Under the pieces are notes generated by a model. That model did no database searches and had not been told where the DNA came from. It was given only the letters and a program-made list of their open reading frames with translations. From Phycisphaerales bacterium (GTDB lineage: Bacteria > Planctomycetota > Phycisphaerae > Tepidisphaerales > Tepidisphaeraceae): DNA of 13,372 nucleotides. Both the position numbers and the translations under genes were made by a program. Below, one piece after another: positions 1 to 7,116 of this stretch (position 1 is its first letter; each line of letters begins with the position of its first letter). The DNA lies in the NCBI GenBank assembly GCA_028288775.1, contig JAQGHP010000170.1, forward strand, positions 1 through 13,372, read 5' to 3'.

Positions 1-1556
1 TCGCCGTTGAGGGTGCCGGTGATCTTCACGGCAGCCGGCCCCTTGCCGCTGTAGCGGCCGAAGGCCACCAGCACTTCGCCCTTGACAAGGTCGGGCATCT
101 GGCCCGGGTACAACTGGGAGATGTGCATGTCGTTGCCGGTGAACGCGAGCTTCACGTCGCTGAGCACCGGCTCCTTGATCTTCGTGTAGAAGTTGCTGAC
201 CTTAACCTCGATATCCTCCTCCGGCAGCACGTACTGGCTGACGGCCCGCGTGTCCGCGGCGATGCGGTCGAGCAGATGCGTATTCACGTCCGTGCCGATG
301 CCGAAGCAGAAGACGCGCGTGTTCCCCCGGCTGTCCTTGTCGGCCTGGGCGACGATGGCGTCTTCACTGGTTTCGCCAATGGTGGGCTGCCCATCCGTGA
401 GGAATACGACGACGTACGGCCGCGACTCATCGTGCTTCATGGCCAGGGCCTGATGCAGCGCATCGTTGATGGCGGTTCCGCCGATGGCCTTGAGGTCCTT
501 TACGAAGGACAGGGCTTTCTCGACGTTCGGCTTCTCGGCATTTTTCAGCTCGCCGAAGAGCGGTTCGCATTCCGTGGAGAAGCGGATGACCTCGAAGCGG
601 TCGCCCTCATTGAGGTTGTTGACGCAGAAGCTCAGGGCCTTTTTCGCCTGTTCCATCTTCGGGCCGGCCATCGAGCCGCTGGTGTCGAGGATGAAGCAGA
701 CGTCTTTTTTCTGGATCGCGCCTTTGGCGGCTTCGAGGCCGGGGGAGGCGAGGAGCAGGAAATAGCCGTCTTCGCCTGCGGCCCGGTAGGTGAGCAGATC
801 GACGCCGACGGCTTGCTTGGAGCGGGAGAAGATCAGCTTGAAATCCTGGTCGGGGCGGACGTTTTTCTGTTCCCACCCGATGACCGCCCGCCGTTCGCCT
901 TCGCGCTTGATGTCGACGCTGTTGCTGGGGCTGTAGATCGTCTTGAGCGGGTCCTTGCTGTTGAGGGTGACCTTCACCGAGACTTCCGCCAGAGGCCGTG
1001 CGCTGAACTTTTCGGTGTTCATCGGGTAGGCGTACTCGATGAGCCCGGTGTCGGCGGTGAGAAGCTGCGTGTATTGCAATTTCACTTTCTTCCGCGAGTT
1101 CGCCTGGATGGGGAAGATGCGGACTTTGAACGCGTCGCGCCCCATGTACTCGAGCAGCGCCGGATCGCGGTACTTGCGGACGATCTCCTCGTAGAGCGCC
1201 CGCGCCTTGTCCGCGGGCAGGAGCTCGGCGTCCATCATCTTGCCGTTGATGTCCATCGAGAACTTGTCGATGTGCGCCCCCGCCGGGAGCGGGAAGATGT
1301 ACGTGCCTTCAAGGTCCCCGCTATTGGGGTTGAAGAATTCCTGGTCCACGCTGGTGGTCGCGACCTGATCGTTAATGTCCACCGTCACGTGGTGATAGGT
1401 CACCTCGAGCGGCGCGAAGGCGAAGTGCCCGGGGACCATACTGGGCGGCGGATTGTGAATGATGATGAACCCGTCCGCCCGGCAGACGCCGGCGGTGGCG
1501 AACAAAGCTAGAATTCCCAAAAGCAACGTCCGCAAGTCATGGAAAGATCGTTTCAT
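1..1556 (-). CDS. VIT and VWA domain-containing secreted protein (partial, 3' end outside window)
   Basis: The frame is open from an ATG at 1554-1556 (minus strand) to the window edge: 518 codons without a stop. Residues 1-27 form a signal peptide ending VCRA. Residues about 42-170 fit a vault/inter-alpha-trypsin (VIT) domain. A von Willebrand A domain follows from about 285, with all three MIDAS elements visible: DTSGS at 291-295, the metal-binding Thr at 361 in GGTA, and FLTDG with Asp388. In known families VIT plus VWA proteins bind metal and protein partners at the envelope or outside the cell; the partner here is unknown. Full-length relatives usually run to about 700-800 residues, so a C-terminal part is probably missing. 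A GGGAG Shine-Dalgarno sits 8 bases before the ATG, inside a hairpin arm (1566-1609). The gene is divergent from the DUF892 gene. Confidence 0.93.
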   Translation of the reverse strand, partial: MKRSFHDLRTLLLGILALFATAGVCRADGFIIIHNPPPSMVPGHFAFAPLEVTYHHVTVDINDQVATTSVDQEFFNPNSGDLEGTYIFPLPAGAHIDKFSMDINGKMMDAELLPADKARALYEEIVRKYRDPALLEYMGRDAFKVRIFPIQANSRKKVKLQYTQLLTADTGLIEYAYPMNTEKFSARPLAEVSVKVTLNSKDPLKTIYSPSNSVDIKREGERRAVIGWEQKNVRPDQDFKLIFSRSKQAVGVDLLTYRAAGEDGYFLLLASPGLEAAKGAIQKKDVCFILDTSGSMAGPKMEQAKKALSFCVNNLNEGDRFEVIRFSTECEPLFGELKNAEKPNVEKALSFVKDLKAIGGTAINDALHQALAMKHDESRPYVVVFLTDGQPTIGETSEDAIVAQADKDSRGNTRVFCFGIGTDVNTHLLDRIAADTRAVSQYVLPEEDIEVKVSNFYTKIKEPVLSDVKLAFTGNDMHISQLYPGQMPDLVKGEVLVAFGRYSGKGPAAVKITGTLNG

Positions 1557-1565
1557 GTCGGCAGC

Positions 1566-1609
1566 TCCCGTGGTGATGCAACTCCTGTTAGATGGGGTTC
1601 ACCACGGGA
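1566..1609 (-). promoter_or_regulatory. 5' UTR hairpin enclosing the ribosome-binding site of the VIT/VWA gene
   Basis: Read on the minus strand, TCCCGTGGTGA (1609-1599) and TCACCACGGGA (1576-1566) are perfectly complementary over 11 bp with a 22-base loop. The GGGA of the only well-placed Shine-Dalgarno is the end of the 3' arm, so a folded leader would hide it. A second AGGAG lies in the loop, too far from the ATG on the linear transcript but brought closer by folding. The pairing is seen directly; a regulatory role is inferred. Confidence 0.5.
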
Positions 1610-1799
1610 AGTTTCAAATTCCGTTGCGACTTCGGCGCTGAATTGTCGTGTGCAGCGGGGCGTTTCGTCGGGCGCGACAAGACCAAAAGTCCGCCGATTG
1701 GGACCGAGCAGGCTCGGCATGGAGATTGCACAATTCGCGCGGCCGGCGGAAGGGTATCCCGCGGCCGAATGTAACCTAACTTCCCGGAAGGAGACCTCC

Positions 1800-2297
1800 A
1801 TGCAATTGCACGACCTTCAAGACCTGTACATCGACCAACTGCGCGACCTCTACAGCGCGGAAAACCAGCTCGTCAAGGCGCTGCCGAAGATGGTGAAAGC
1901 GGCGTCGAACGAGCAGCTTTCCGAGTCGTTCGAACAACACCTCGAACAAACCCGCGGGCACGTGGACCGCCTCAAGCAGGTCTTCGACAAGCTGGGCAAG
2001 AAGCCCACAGGCAAGGTCTGCAAGGCGATGCAGGGGCTGATCGAGGAAGCCAAGGAAACGATGGAAGAAGACGCCGACCCGGAAGTGATGGATGCCGGGC
2101 TGATCGCAGCCGCCCAGCGCGTGGAGCATTACGAGATCGCGGGGTATGGCACGGTTCGCTCGTTCGCGAAGCTTTTGGGCGACACCGCCGCGGCCCGGCT
2201 GCTGCAGCAGACGCTGGACGAAGAAGGTGAAACCGACAAGAAGCTAAGCCGACTGGCGGAGACGACGATCAACGTCGAAGCGGCGCGCCCTGCTTAA
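1800..2297 (+). CDS. DUF892 / YciE-YciF family ferritin-like protein
   Basis: This is a 165-residue, mostly helical protein beginning MQLHDLQDLYIDQLRDLYSA, a clear match to the DUF892 ferritin-like family (YciE/YciF), usually about 160-170 residues. The family folds as a four-helix bundle with a di-iron site and is linked to stress responses in enterobacteria; its reaction is not well defined. Candidate ligands from the pattern are E21 in helix 1, E49 and H54 in helix 2, E109 and E112 (EHYE) in helix 3, and E141 and E144 in helix 4. The start is supported by a strong AAGGAG Shine-Dalgarno in 1788-1795. There is no signal peptide, so it should be cytoplasmic. It is divergent from the VIT/VWA gene, and its 3' end faces the palindrome at 2313-2452. 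Confidence 0.93.
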   Translation: MQLHDLQDLYIDQLRDLYSAENQLVKALPKMVKAASNEQLSESFEQHLEQTRGHVDRLKQVFDKLGKKPTGKVCKAMQGLIEEAKETMEEDADPEVMDAGLIAAAQRVEHYEIAGYGTVRSFAKLLGDTAAARLLQQTLDEEGETDKKLSRLAETTINVEAARPA

Positions 2298-2312
2298 CGG
2301 CTCAAGAATCAA

Positions 2313-2452
2313 GCGCCAAGATCGCCAAGGAGCAAAGGACGCTAAGAAGAAGCGAATCACGGAAAAGGACTAGAGTAAAATCAAATTCAGATTCCGAACC
2401 GTCTCGCAGATTCTTCTTCTTGGCGTGCTTGGCTCCTTGGCGGTCTTGGCGC
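2313..2452. repeat. Long imperfect palindrome built of CGCCAAG-type short repeats
   Basis: Arm 2313-2358 matches the reverse complement of arm 2409-2452 at about 40 of 44 positions plus a 2-base insertion. Each arm is itself a run of degenerate 8-9 base units of the type CGCCAAG(G/A). The 50-base loop is A-rich. It lies between the convergent ends of the DUF892 gene and the metallophosphoesterase gene, so its transcript would fold into a long hairpin on either strand. A role as a bidirectional terminator or mRNA 3'-end stabiliser is inferred; there is no T-tract directly after either arm. Confidence 0.75.
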
Positions 2453-2475
2453 GTTCCGCATCGTGAGCTTCGCGG

Positions 2476-3549
2476 TTACGGGCGCCGCGATTGTTCCCAA
2501 AGGACAGTCGATTTCCCATCGGCGTAGAGTGCCGTGGCCGTGGGATGCGGGGCCACAGGTTCGACGTGCAGCAGCGCCCCGCGTCCGCCCGCGGCCCCGC
2601 GGCTCATGCCGGTGTCGATAAGGAAGACCAGGCCATCGTACTTGCAGTACATTTCTCCCGCCTCGCGCACGGTCCCATCGGAGAATTCGATTCGCGCCGG
2701 TTGATGGCCGAAGACGAGGTGCTTGACGGTCAGGGCCTCGATTCCGGCCCGGAGGCGTTGTTCGCCGGTGGGATCCGCGCCCTGGTGCTTTGGCGCGTTG
2801 AGATCGCGCAAGGCCACGGGCCGAACGTCCGCGTCCCACCAGGGCCGGGGGCGCATGCGCGCCATCAGCATTGAATTGGGGACGAGGAGGATGGGAGCGC
2901 CAAAGCCGTTGTGGTCGATGTCGGTTTCGAGCTCGGTCCGCAAGTCCGCGAGGGTGCGCCCGCCAGTGTTGCCGGCGTGGCAGAAGAACCAATCGCCGAC
3001 TTTTGCCCCGGCGGGGAGATTGCGGAGCCACGCGCCGATGCCCGCCGCGTCTTTTCCATCCGCGAGGTCGGAGGCTGAAATGCCCGCGGTCCGCAGCTCC
3101 TGGGCGAACTCGGCGCGATTGCGGGCGTCGGGGTTGGCGAGGAATTCGGCTTCGTGGTTCCCCAGGGTGATTACCAAGCGCCCGCCTGCTTTGGTCGCCT
3201 GCGCTTCCAGCGTGCGGAAGAGCGCGATGACAGGAAGGGCGTGCGAGTACTTGTCGATGAAGTCTCCCGTCACGACCAGCACCGCCGGCCCGGCCGCCCA
3301 GCGCGCGCTCTCCGGCGTCGGCGGAGCCTCGGCGATAATCCTGTCGGCGACCAGCAGCTCGACAAGCCGGTCGTAATCCCCATGCACATCGCCCAGTGCG
3401 TAAAGATCGTGGGGTGCGTCGTGCTCCACGATCGCGGGGTGCGCCTTCCAATCCCGCTTTTCCGCGCCATGCGCGGGGAAAGCCGCGAGGGCCAGTGCGG
3501 CGAAGTAAAATATGGGCCAGAGATTAAATTTCTGTTCGAATGGGCGCAT
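2476..3549 (-). CDS. Secreted calcineurin-like metallophosphoesterase (PPP/Shewanella-like phosphatase type)
   Basis: From the ATG at 3549 the protein is 357 residues: a signal peptide of about 29 residues (hydrophobic IFYFAALALAAFPAHGA), then a metallophosphoesterase domain. The metal-binding motifs are in order: GDVHGD (53-58), GDFIDK (95-100), GNHE (130-133), His191 in CHAG, and GHQP (281-284). The second motif has Lys where GDxxDR enzymes have Arg. This set fits the PPP branch, near Shewanella-like protein phosphatases; the substrate (phosphoprotein or small phosphoester) cannot be told from sequence. The signal peptide implies a periplasmic or extracellular site. The frame continues upstream to a TTG at 3633, but only the ATG places a proper signal peptide at the N-terminus. 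Neither start has a good Shine-Dalgarno. It is divergent from the prepilin-like gene. Confidence 0.9.
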   Translation of the reverse strand: MRPFEQKFNLWPIFYFAALALAAFPAHGAEKRDWKAHPAIVEHDAPHDLYALGDVHGDYDRLVELLVADRIIAEAPPTPESARWAAGPAVLVVTGDFIDKYSHALPVIALFRTLEAQATKAGGRLVITLGNHEAEFLANPDARNRAEFAQELRTAGISASDLADGKDAAGIGAWLRNLPAGAKVGDWFFCHAGNTGGRTLADLRTELETDIDHNGFGAPILLVPNSMLMARMRPRPWWDADVRPVALRDLNAPKHQGADPTGEQRLRAGIEALTVKHLVFGHQPARIEFSDGTVREAGEMYCKYDGLVFLIDTGMSRGAAGGRGALLHVEPVAPHPTATALYADGKSTVLWEQSRRP

Positions 3550-3561
3550 GAGAAAAGGGGA

Positions 3562-3602
3562 ATAACAGACGAATGTTAACCCGCCATTAATGCGGCTGTT
3601 AT
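3562..3602. promoter_or_regulatory. Inverted repeat upstream of the metallophosphoesterase (operator candidate)
   Basis: ATAACAG (3562-3568) and CTGTTAT (3596-3602) form a perfect 7-base inverted repeat spaced by 27 bases, with the 8-base palindrome CATTAATG between them. The element sits 13 bases before the ATG in the divergent intergenic region and is A+T-richer than its surroundings. It could be an operator or part of a promoter; no convincing -35/-10 pair was found here. Confidence 0.25.
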
Positions 3603-3762
3603 GAATACTTGCGCCAAGCCTATGGACTCCCAAGGCGACCCATTCGGCGATGACCTGCCCGCGCGATCCGCGTGACCCGCATATTTCTGATGCAACCGAG
3701 GCGCGATTTCGCTATCTTGCGCGTCCCGTCTTGCAGGTCGAGGGAACGCTCGGGAGGCATTT

Positions 3763-4437
3763 ATGCGACGCAGAGCTTTTACGATCGTGGAGCTACTGGT
3801 TGTAATTGGGATCATCGCCGCCCTCCTGGCGCTGTTGCTTCCGTCGCTTCGGCGCGCTCGCGAAAGCTCCCGCTCGGTCGGCTGCGCCAGCAACGTGCGG
3901 CAGGTGACACAGGCGATGATGATGTACGCGGCGGACAACATCGACACCCTGCCCACGGCCTCCAATAACTTTCCACAATGGGCGCCTTCGCAGCCGGGGT
4001 GCATCTCTTACTTCTACTCACCCAACAGCGGCACCGATATCGAATTCACCCACGGCGCTTTCATGAAGTATCTTGGCGACCTGGGCACCCGCCAGCGCGC
4101 AGTGCGGTGCGTCGAAGCCGATCAGGGGACCGCGAACTACAGCTACGTTCTTCCGGCGCAGTTGGGGGACCCATTACATCTGGTGCGCTTCCCGCAGGTC
4201 GTGAACCCATCCGACAAAATCATCCTCGTCGAGATGAACGGCGTAACCGGCCGTTTCGACGGCCACTTCAACATCGGCGAGAGCGGCCCCGATGGCGACG
4301 AGCCCGCGGACCACCATATGAAAACGGGGGCCACCGGCTATGGCAACCACGGCTTCGCCGACGGACATGTGCAGAGCCTCAGCCGGGCGGATGTCGATGA
4401 CGTCAATCACCGGAACCGGTTCGACTACTTCCACTAA
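3763..4437 (+). CDS. Type II secretion/type IV pilin-like prepilin with N-terminal cleavage motif and FADGHV C-terminal block
   Basis: This 224-residue protein opens with a class III prepilin signal: short basic leader MRRRA, then FTIVELLVVIGIIAALLALL, with the conserved Glu at +5 of the mature protein. Prepilin peptidase would cut before the Phe; the -1 residue is Ala instead of the usual Gly, which the enzyme can tolerate. The C-terminal part has NHGFADGHV, matching the 'H-X9-DG' block of the large planctomycete pseudopilin-like families. Such proteins are exported and assembled or anchored through the hydrophobic helix; what they do is poorly known and they occur as many scattered copies. 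A GGGAGG Shine-Dalgarno ends 5 bases before the ATG. No other pilus or secretion gene is nearby, so it is an orphan that relies on a system encoded elsewhere. Confidence 0.92.
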   Translation: MRRRAFTIVELLVVIGIIAALLALLLPSLRRARESSRSVGCASNVRQVTQAMMMYAADNIDTLPTASNNFPQWAPSQPGCISYFYSPNSGTDIEFTHGAFMKYLGDLGTRQRAVRCVEADQGTANYSYVLPAQLGDPLHLVRFPQVVNPSDKIILVEMNGVTGRFDGHFNIGESGPDGDEPADHHMKTGATGYGNHGFADGHVQSLSRADVDDVNHRNRFDYFH

Positions 4438-4623
4438 ATCCCCTGCCACAATGGCAACCGCACTGTCCGCCCCATAGACCCCCCTGCCACCATGACAGGC
4501 GGCGCTTCTCCAAGGCATTTCGTTTTCGTCGCGATCGACTTCCGTAAGATCCTGTTCTTAATAGGCTTGTATACCATCAGGTCGGCGGCTCCCGATGGCA
4601 CGCCCTTTGTCATACGGGCTTTG

Positions 4624-4642
4624 CCGGTGGTCTCTCCACCGG
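4624..4642 (+). promoter_or_regulatory. Hairpin 1 in groEL upstream region
   Basis: CCGGTGG (4624-4630), loop TCTCT, CCACCGG (4636-4642): a perfect 7-bp stem with a 5-base loop. There is no following T-run, so it is not a typical terminator. It ends 10 bases before a second hairpin with the same loop size, which suggests a structured groEL leader. Confidence 0.5.
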
Positions 4643-4651
4643 AGTGGCTGG

Positions 4652-4674
4652 CGGTGCCCCCATTTGGGGCACCG
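4652..4674 (+). promoter_or_regulatory. Hairpin 2 in groEL upstream region
   Basis: CGGTGCCCC (4652-4660), loop CATTT, GGGGCACCG (4666-4674): a perfect 9-bp stem with a 5-base loop, ending 78 bases before the groEL start codon. With no T-run it is unlikely to be a Rho-independent terminator. It could be a leader structure or a repeat element. Confidence 0.5.
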
Positions 4675-4752
4675 AATGCCGGCCGCAGGCGGAAGACGGA
4701 TCACGAACTTTTCTCTTAGACCATTCAGACGGTTTGAAGAAGGAGACTTGGC

Positions 4753-6402
4753 ATGGCCGCAAAGATGTTGTCTTTTGACGCGGAAGCACGGAAGTCGCTT
4801 TTGGAGGGCGTAACGAAGCTCGCCCGGGCGGTAAAAAGCACCCTCGGCCCCCGCGGCCGCAATGCGGTTATCGATAAGGGATGGGGCGCGCCCACCGTAA
4901 CCAAGGACGGCGTAACCGTCGCCGAGGAGATCGAACTCAAGGACAAGTACCAGAACATCGGCGCGAAGCTGGTGAAGGAAGCCGCGAGCAAGACCAGCGA
5001 CGTGGCCGGCGACGGCACCACCACCGCCACCGTGCTCGCCGAGGCGATCTTCCGGGAAGGCTACCGCAACCTCACCGCCGGGGCGGACGCGATGGCCCTC
5101 GCCCGCGGCATCCGCAAGGCTGTGATCGCGGTAACTGACAACCTGAAGAAGCAATCCAAGCCCATCAGCGGCAAGGCCGACATCGAAAACGTCGCCAGCA
5201 TCTCCGCCAACAACGACCGCGAGATCGGCAAGATCATGGCCGATGCCTTCGACCGCGTCGGCAAGGACGGCGTCATCACCGTCGAGGAAGGCAAGGGCCT
5301 GGAAACCTACGTGGACGTCGTCGAAGGCATGCAGTTCGACCGTGGCTACCTCTCCCCCAACTTCATCACCAATCCCGACGACATGACCGTCGAGCTGGAA
5401 AAGGCCCTGATCCTTATCTTTGAGGAAAAGATCTCGTCGGCCACCAAGATCATCCCGCTGCTGGAAAAGATCCAGAAGGGCAAGAAGCCGCTGCTGATCA
5501 TCGCGGAAGACGTCGAGGGCGAGGCTTTGGCCACGCTCGTCGTGAACAAGCTCCGCGGCATCCTCAACGTGTGCGCGGTGAAGGCGCCCGGCTATGGCGA
5601 TCGCCGCAAGGCGATGCTGGAAGACCTGGCCATCCTCACCGGCGGCCGGGCCATCATGAAGGACCTGGGCGTCGAGCTCGATAAAGTCGAGCTGTCCGAC
5701 CTGGGGCAGGCCAAGCTCGTCCGCATCGACAACGACAACACCACGATCATCGAAGGGGCCGGCGACACGAAGGACATCCAGGGCCGCATCGCCCAGATCC
5801 GCCGCGAGATCGAATCCACCACCAGCGACTACGATCGCGAGAAACTTCAGGAGCGCCTGGCCAAGCTCGCCGGCGGCGTCGCCCAGATCAACGTCGGGGC
5901 GGCCACCGAAGCCGAACTGAAGGAAAAGAAGGCCCGCATCGAAGACGCCCTGCACGCCACCCGAGCGGCAGTTGAAGAAGGCGTTGTCGCAGGCGGCGGC
6001 GTGGCGTACATCCGCGCCCTCAAGGCCCTCAACGGCGGCTCGAATCTCAAGCTCGAAGGCGACGAAGCCGCGGGTGTCAAGATCATCCGCACCGCCATGG
6101 TCGCCCCGCTCAAGCAGATCGCCGAGAACGCCGGCACCAGCGGCAGCGTCGTCGTCCGCCGGGTCATGGAATCCAAGGACAACGAAGGCTGGAACGCCCT
6201 CACCGGCGAGTTCGTCGACGTAGTGAAGGCCGGCATCATCACCCCGACGAAGGTCGACCGCACCGCCCTGCAGAACGCCGCGGAAGTGGCCATCCTGCTG
6301 CTGACGACGGACTGCATTGTTGTGGATGCACCCAAGAAAGAATCCGGCGGCGGTGGCGACCACCACCACGACCACGGCGGTGGGATGGATGACATGATGT
6401 AG
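4753..6402 (+). CDS. groEL: Chaperonin GroEL (Hsp60), stand-alone copy with His-containing tail
   Basis: This full-length 549-residue group I chaperonin folds proteins in an ATP-driven double ring with GroES. ATP-binding and catalytic features are intact: GDGTTTATVLA with Asp87, EDALHATRAAVEEG with Asp398, and the AAVEEGVVAGGG signature. The usual C-terminal GGM tail is altered to a glycine run, DHHHDH, then GGGMDDMM, giving four histidines. An AAGGAG Shine-Dalgarno lies 8 bases before the ATG. No groES gene precedes it, so the co-chaperonin must come from elsewhere. Planctomycetes often carry several groEL genes, and stand-alone copies can be specialised. A long antisense open frame across this gene is a by-product of its codon bias. 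A hicBA-like pair follows after 41 bases with no visible terminator, so read-through is possible. Confidence 0.97.
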   Translation: MAAKMLSFDAEARKSLLEGVTKLARAVKSTLGPRGRNAVIDKGWGAPTVTKDGVTVAEEIELKDKYQNIGAKLVKEAASKTSDVAGDGTTTATVLAEAIFREGYRNLTAGADAMALARGIRKAVIAVTDNLKKQSKPISGKADIENVASISANNDREIGKIMADAFDRVGKDGVITVEEGKGLETYVDVVEGMQFDRGYLSPNFITNPDDMTVELEKALILIFEEKISSATKIIPLLEKIQKGKKPLLIIAEDVEGEALATLVVNKLRGILNVCAVKAPGYGDRRKAMLEDLAILTGGRAIMKDLGVELDKVELSDLGQAKLVRIDNDNTTIIEGAGDTKDIQGRIAQIRREIESTTSDYDREKLQERLAKLAGGVAQINVGAATEAELKEKKARIEDALHATRAAVEEGVVAGGGVAYIRALKALNGGSNLKLEGDEAAGVKIIRTAMVAPLKQIAENAGTSGSVVVRRVMESKDNEGWNALTGEFVDVVKAGIITPTKVDRTALQNAAEVAILLLTTDCIVVDAPKKESGGGGDHHHDHGGGMDDMM

Positions 6403-6443
6403 GAATGGAATGTGGTACCGCCGGCAAGTGACGAGAAACCGTC

Positions 6444-6650
6444 ATGAAATTTTCGGTAACAATTGATCGAGATGAGGACGGCGTTTGGGTCGTCGAATGC
6501 CCGGCGATCCCCGGCTGCGTGAGCCAGGGCAAGACGCGGGAGGAGGCCCTGAAGAACATTCAGGATGCCATCCGACTGTGCCTTGAAGTTCGTGCCGAGC
6601 AGGGGCTGCCGCTGACGGTGGAAACGCGTCAGGTCGAGGTGACCGCCTGA
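6444..6650 (+). CDS. hicB: HicB family antitoxin
   Basis: This 68-residue protein, MKFSVTIDRDEDGVWVVECP followed by AIPGCVSQGKTREEALKNI, is a typical short HicB: a partly degraded RNase H-like fold that binds and inhibits HicA. The D-D-GVW-V-CP-PGC-S-G-T-EEAL pattern is complete. It lacks an added DNA-binding domain, which is common for short HicB proteins. The Shine-Dalgarno is weak (GACGAG region). Its stop codon overlaps the hicA start (TGATG), implying translational coupling in the order hicB-hicA. It lies 41 bases after groEL and may share its transcript. Confidence 0.88.
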   Translation: MKFSVTIDRDEDGVWVVECPAIPGCVSQGKTREEALKNIQDAIRLCLEVRAEQGLPLTVETRQVEVTA

Positions 6651-6826
6651 TGGGCTCGTCGCTCCCGGTGCTCAGCGGACGCGATGTCGTGCGTGTATTC
6701 GCCCAGTTCGGCTGGCAGAAGGCACGGCAGTCCAGTAGCCACATCGTCCTCACGAAGGCCGGCGAGATTGCGACCCTTTCCGTGCCGGACCATAAGGAAG
6801 TGGCAAGAGGAACGCTGAGAACGTGA
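6650..6826 (+). CDS. hicA: HicA family toxin, truncated at the C-terminus
   Basis: The ATG at 6650 overlaps the hicB stop. The 58-residue product starts MGSSLPVLSGRDVVRVFAQF and contains SSSHIVL, matching the HicA GSH-type block with its catalytic His, then VPDHKEVARGTLRT and a stop. HicA is a small double-stranded-RNA-binding-domain mRNA interferase that blocks translation. In normal HicA the text after GTLR runs on into a last helix (of the type SILRQAGLSVEEF), usually another 15-20 residues; here it is missing, and no other frame restores it before the next gene. The gene therefore looks cut at its 3' end just before the brnT leader. The core with His is intact, so reduced or altered activity cannot be ruled out. 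BrnT follows after 14 bases. Confidence 0.8.
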   Translation: MGSSLPVLSGRDVVRVFAQFGWQKARQSSSHIVLTKAGEIATLSVPDHKEVARGTLRT

Positions 6827-6840
6827 CGGGAAGGTGAGGG

Positions 6841-7116
6841 ATGAAATTTGAATGGGATTCCCCGAAGGCGGCAAGCAACCGCCAGAAACATGGGGTCTCA
6901 TTTGAAGAGGCGCAAACGGTGTTCTCCGATCCGAATGCCGTGGCGTTTTACGACGCCGAGCATTCCGATGACGAGGATCGTGAGATCATTCTCGGGATAT
7001 CGAACAAGCTTCGTTTGTTGTTAGTGGTATACACTGAGCGATATGGCGACACGACCCGAATCATTAGCGCCCGTAAGGCAAACGCGGCCGAAGCGCGGGA
7101 ATACGGCCGCGGCTGA
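6841..7116 (+). CDS. brnT: BrnT family ribonuclease toxin
   Basis: This 91-residue protein starts MKFEWDSPKAASNRQKHGVS and continues FEEAQTVFSDP, HSDDEDRE, LLVVYTER and RIISARKA, the full conserved run of BrnT (RelE-like fold RNase toxin). Length is normal for the family and nothing looks missing. A strong Shine-Dalgarno region (GGAAGGTGAGGG) precedes the ATG directly. Known brnT genes are followed by brnA, a ribbon-helix-helix antitoxin that represses the operon. Here the sequence after brnT is instead an open frame that runs into an acyltransferase, so no intact antitoxin is recognised downstream; the closest candidate is a remnant at about 7172-7279. Confidence 0.92.
   Translation: MKFEWDSPKAASNRQKHGVSFEEAQTVFSDPNAVAFYDAEHSDDEDREIILGISNKLRLLLVVYTERYGDTTRIISARKANAAEAREYGRG

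Larger units (their letters stand above)
4438..4752. other. Intergenic region upstream of groEL
   Basis: No gene is supported in these 315 bases. The first part holds two similar blocks, CCCCTGCCACNATG, at about 4441 and 4486; the first continues as the small palindrome TGCCACAATGGCA. The second part holds two tight hairpins, listed separately. No CIRCE element (TTAGCACTC-N9-GAGTGCTAA) is visible, so HrcA control of groEL is not supported. A weak sigma-70-like pair, TCGACT (4535-4540) and TAATAG (4559-4564), is possible but far from consensus. Confidence 0.6.

Noticed and set aside
123..1511. Long plus-strand open frame across the VIT/VWA gene
   Set aside because: It is antisense to a gene with signal peptide, VIT and MIDAS motifs; its own translation has no recognisable domain and the length follows from codon bias.
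2387..3451. Minus-strand frame overlapping the metallophosphoesterase in another phase
   Set aside because: The phosphoesterase phase carries all metal-binding motifs; this one is Arg/Gly-rich with no motif.
4438..4752. Search for a CIRCE operator upstream of groEL
   Set aside because: No TTAGCACTC-like inverted repeat was found.
4558..6375. 605-codon minus-strand open frame opposite groEL
   Set aside because: Strict G+C codon bias of groEL creates this antisense frame; the product is Asp/Gly/Val-rich low-complexity text with no domain.
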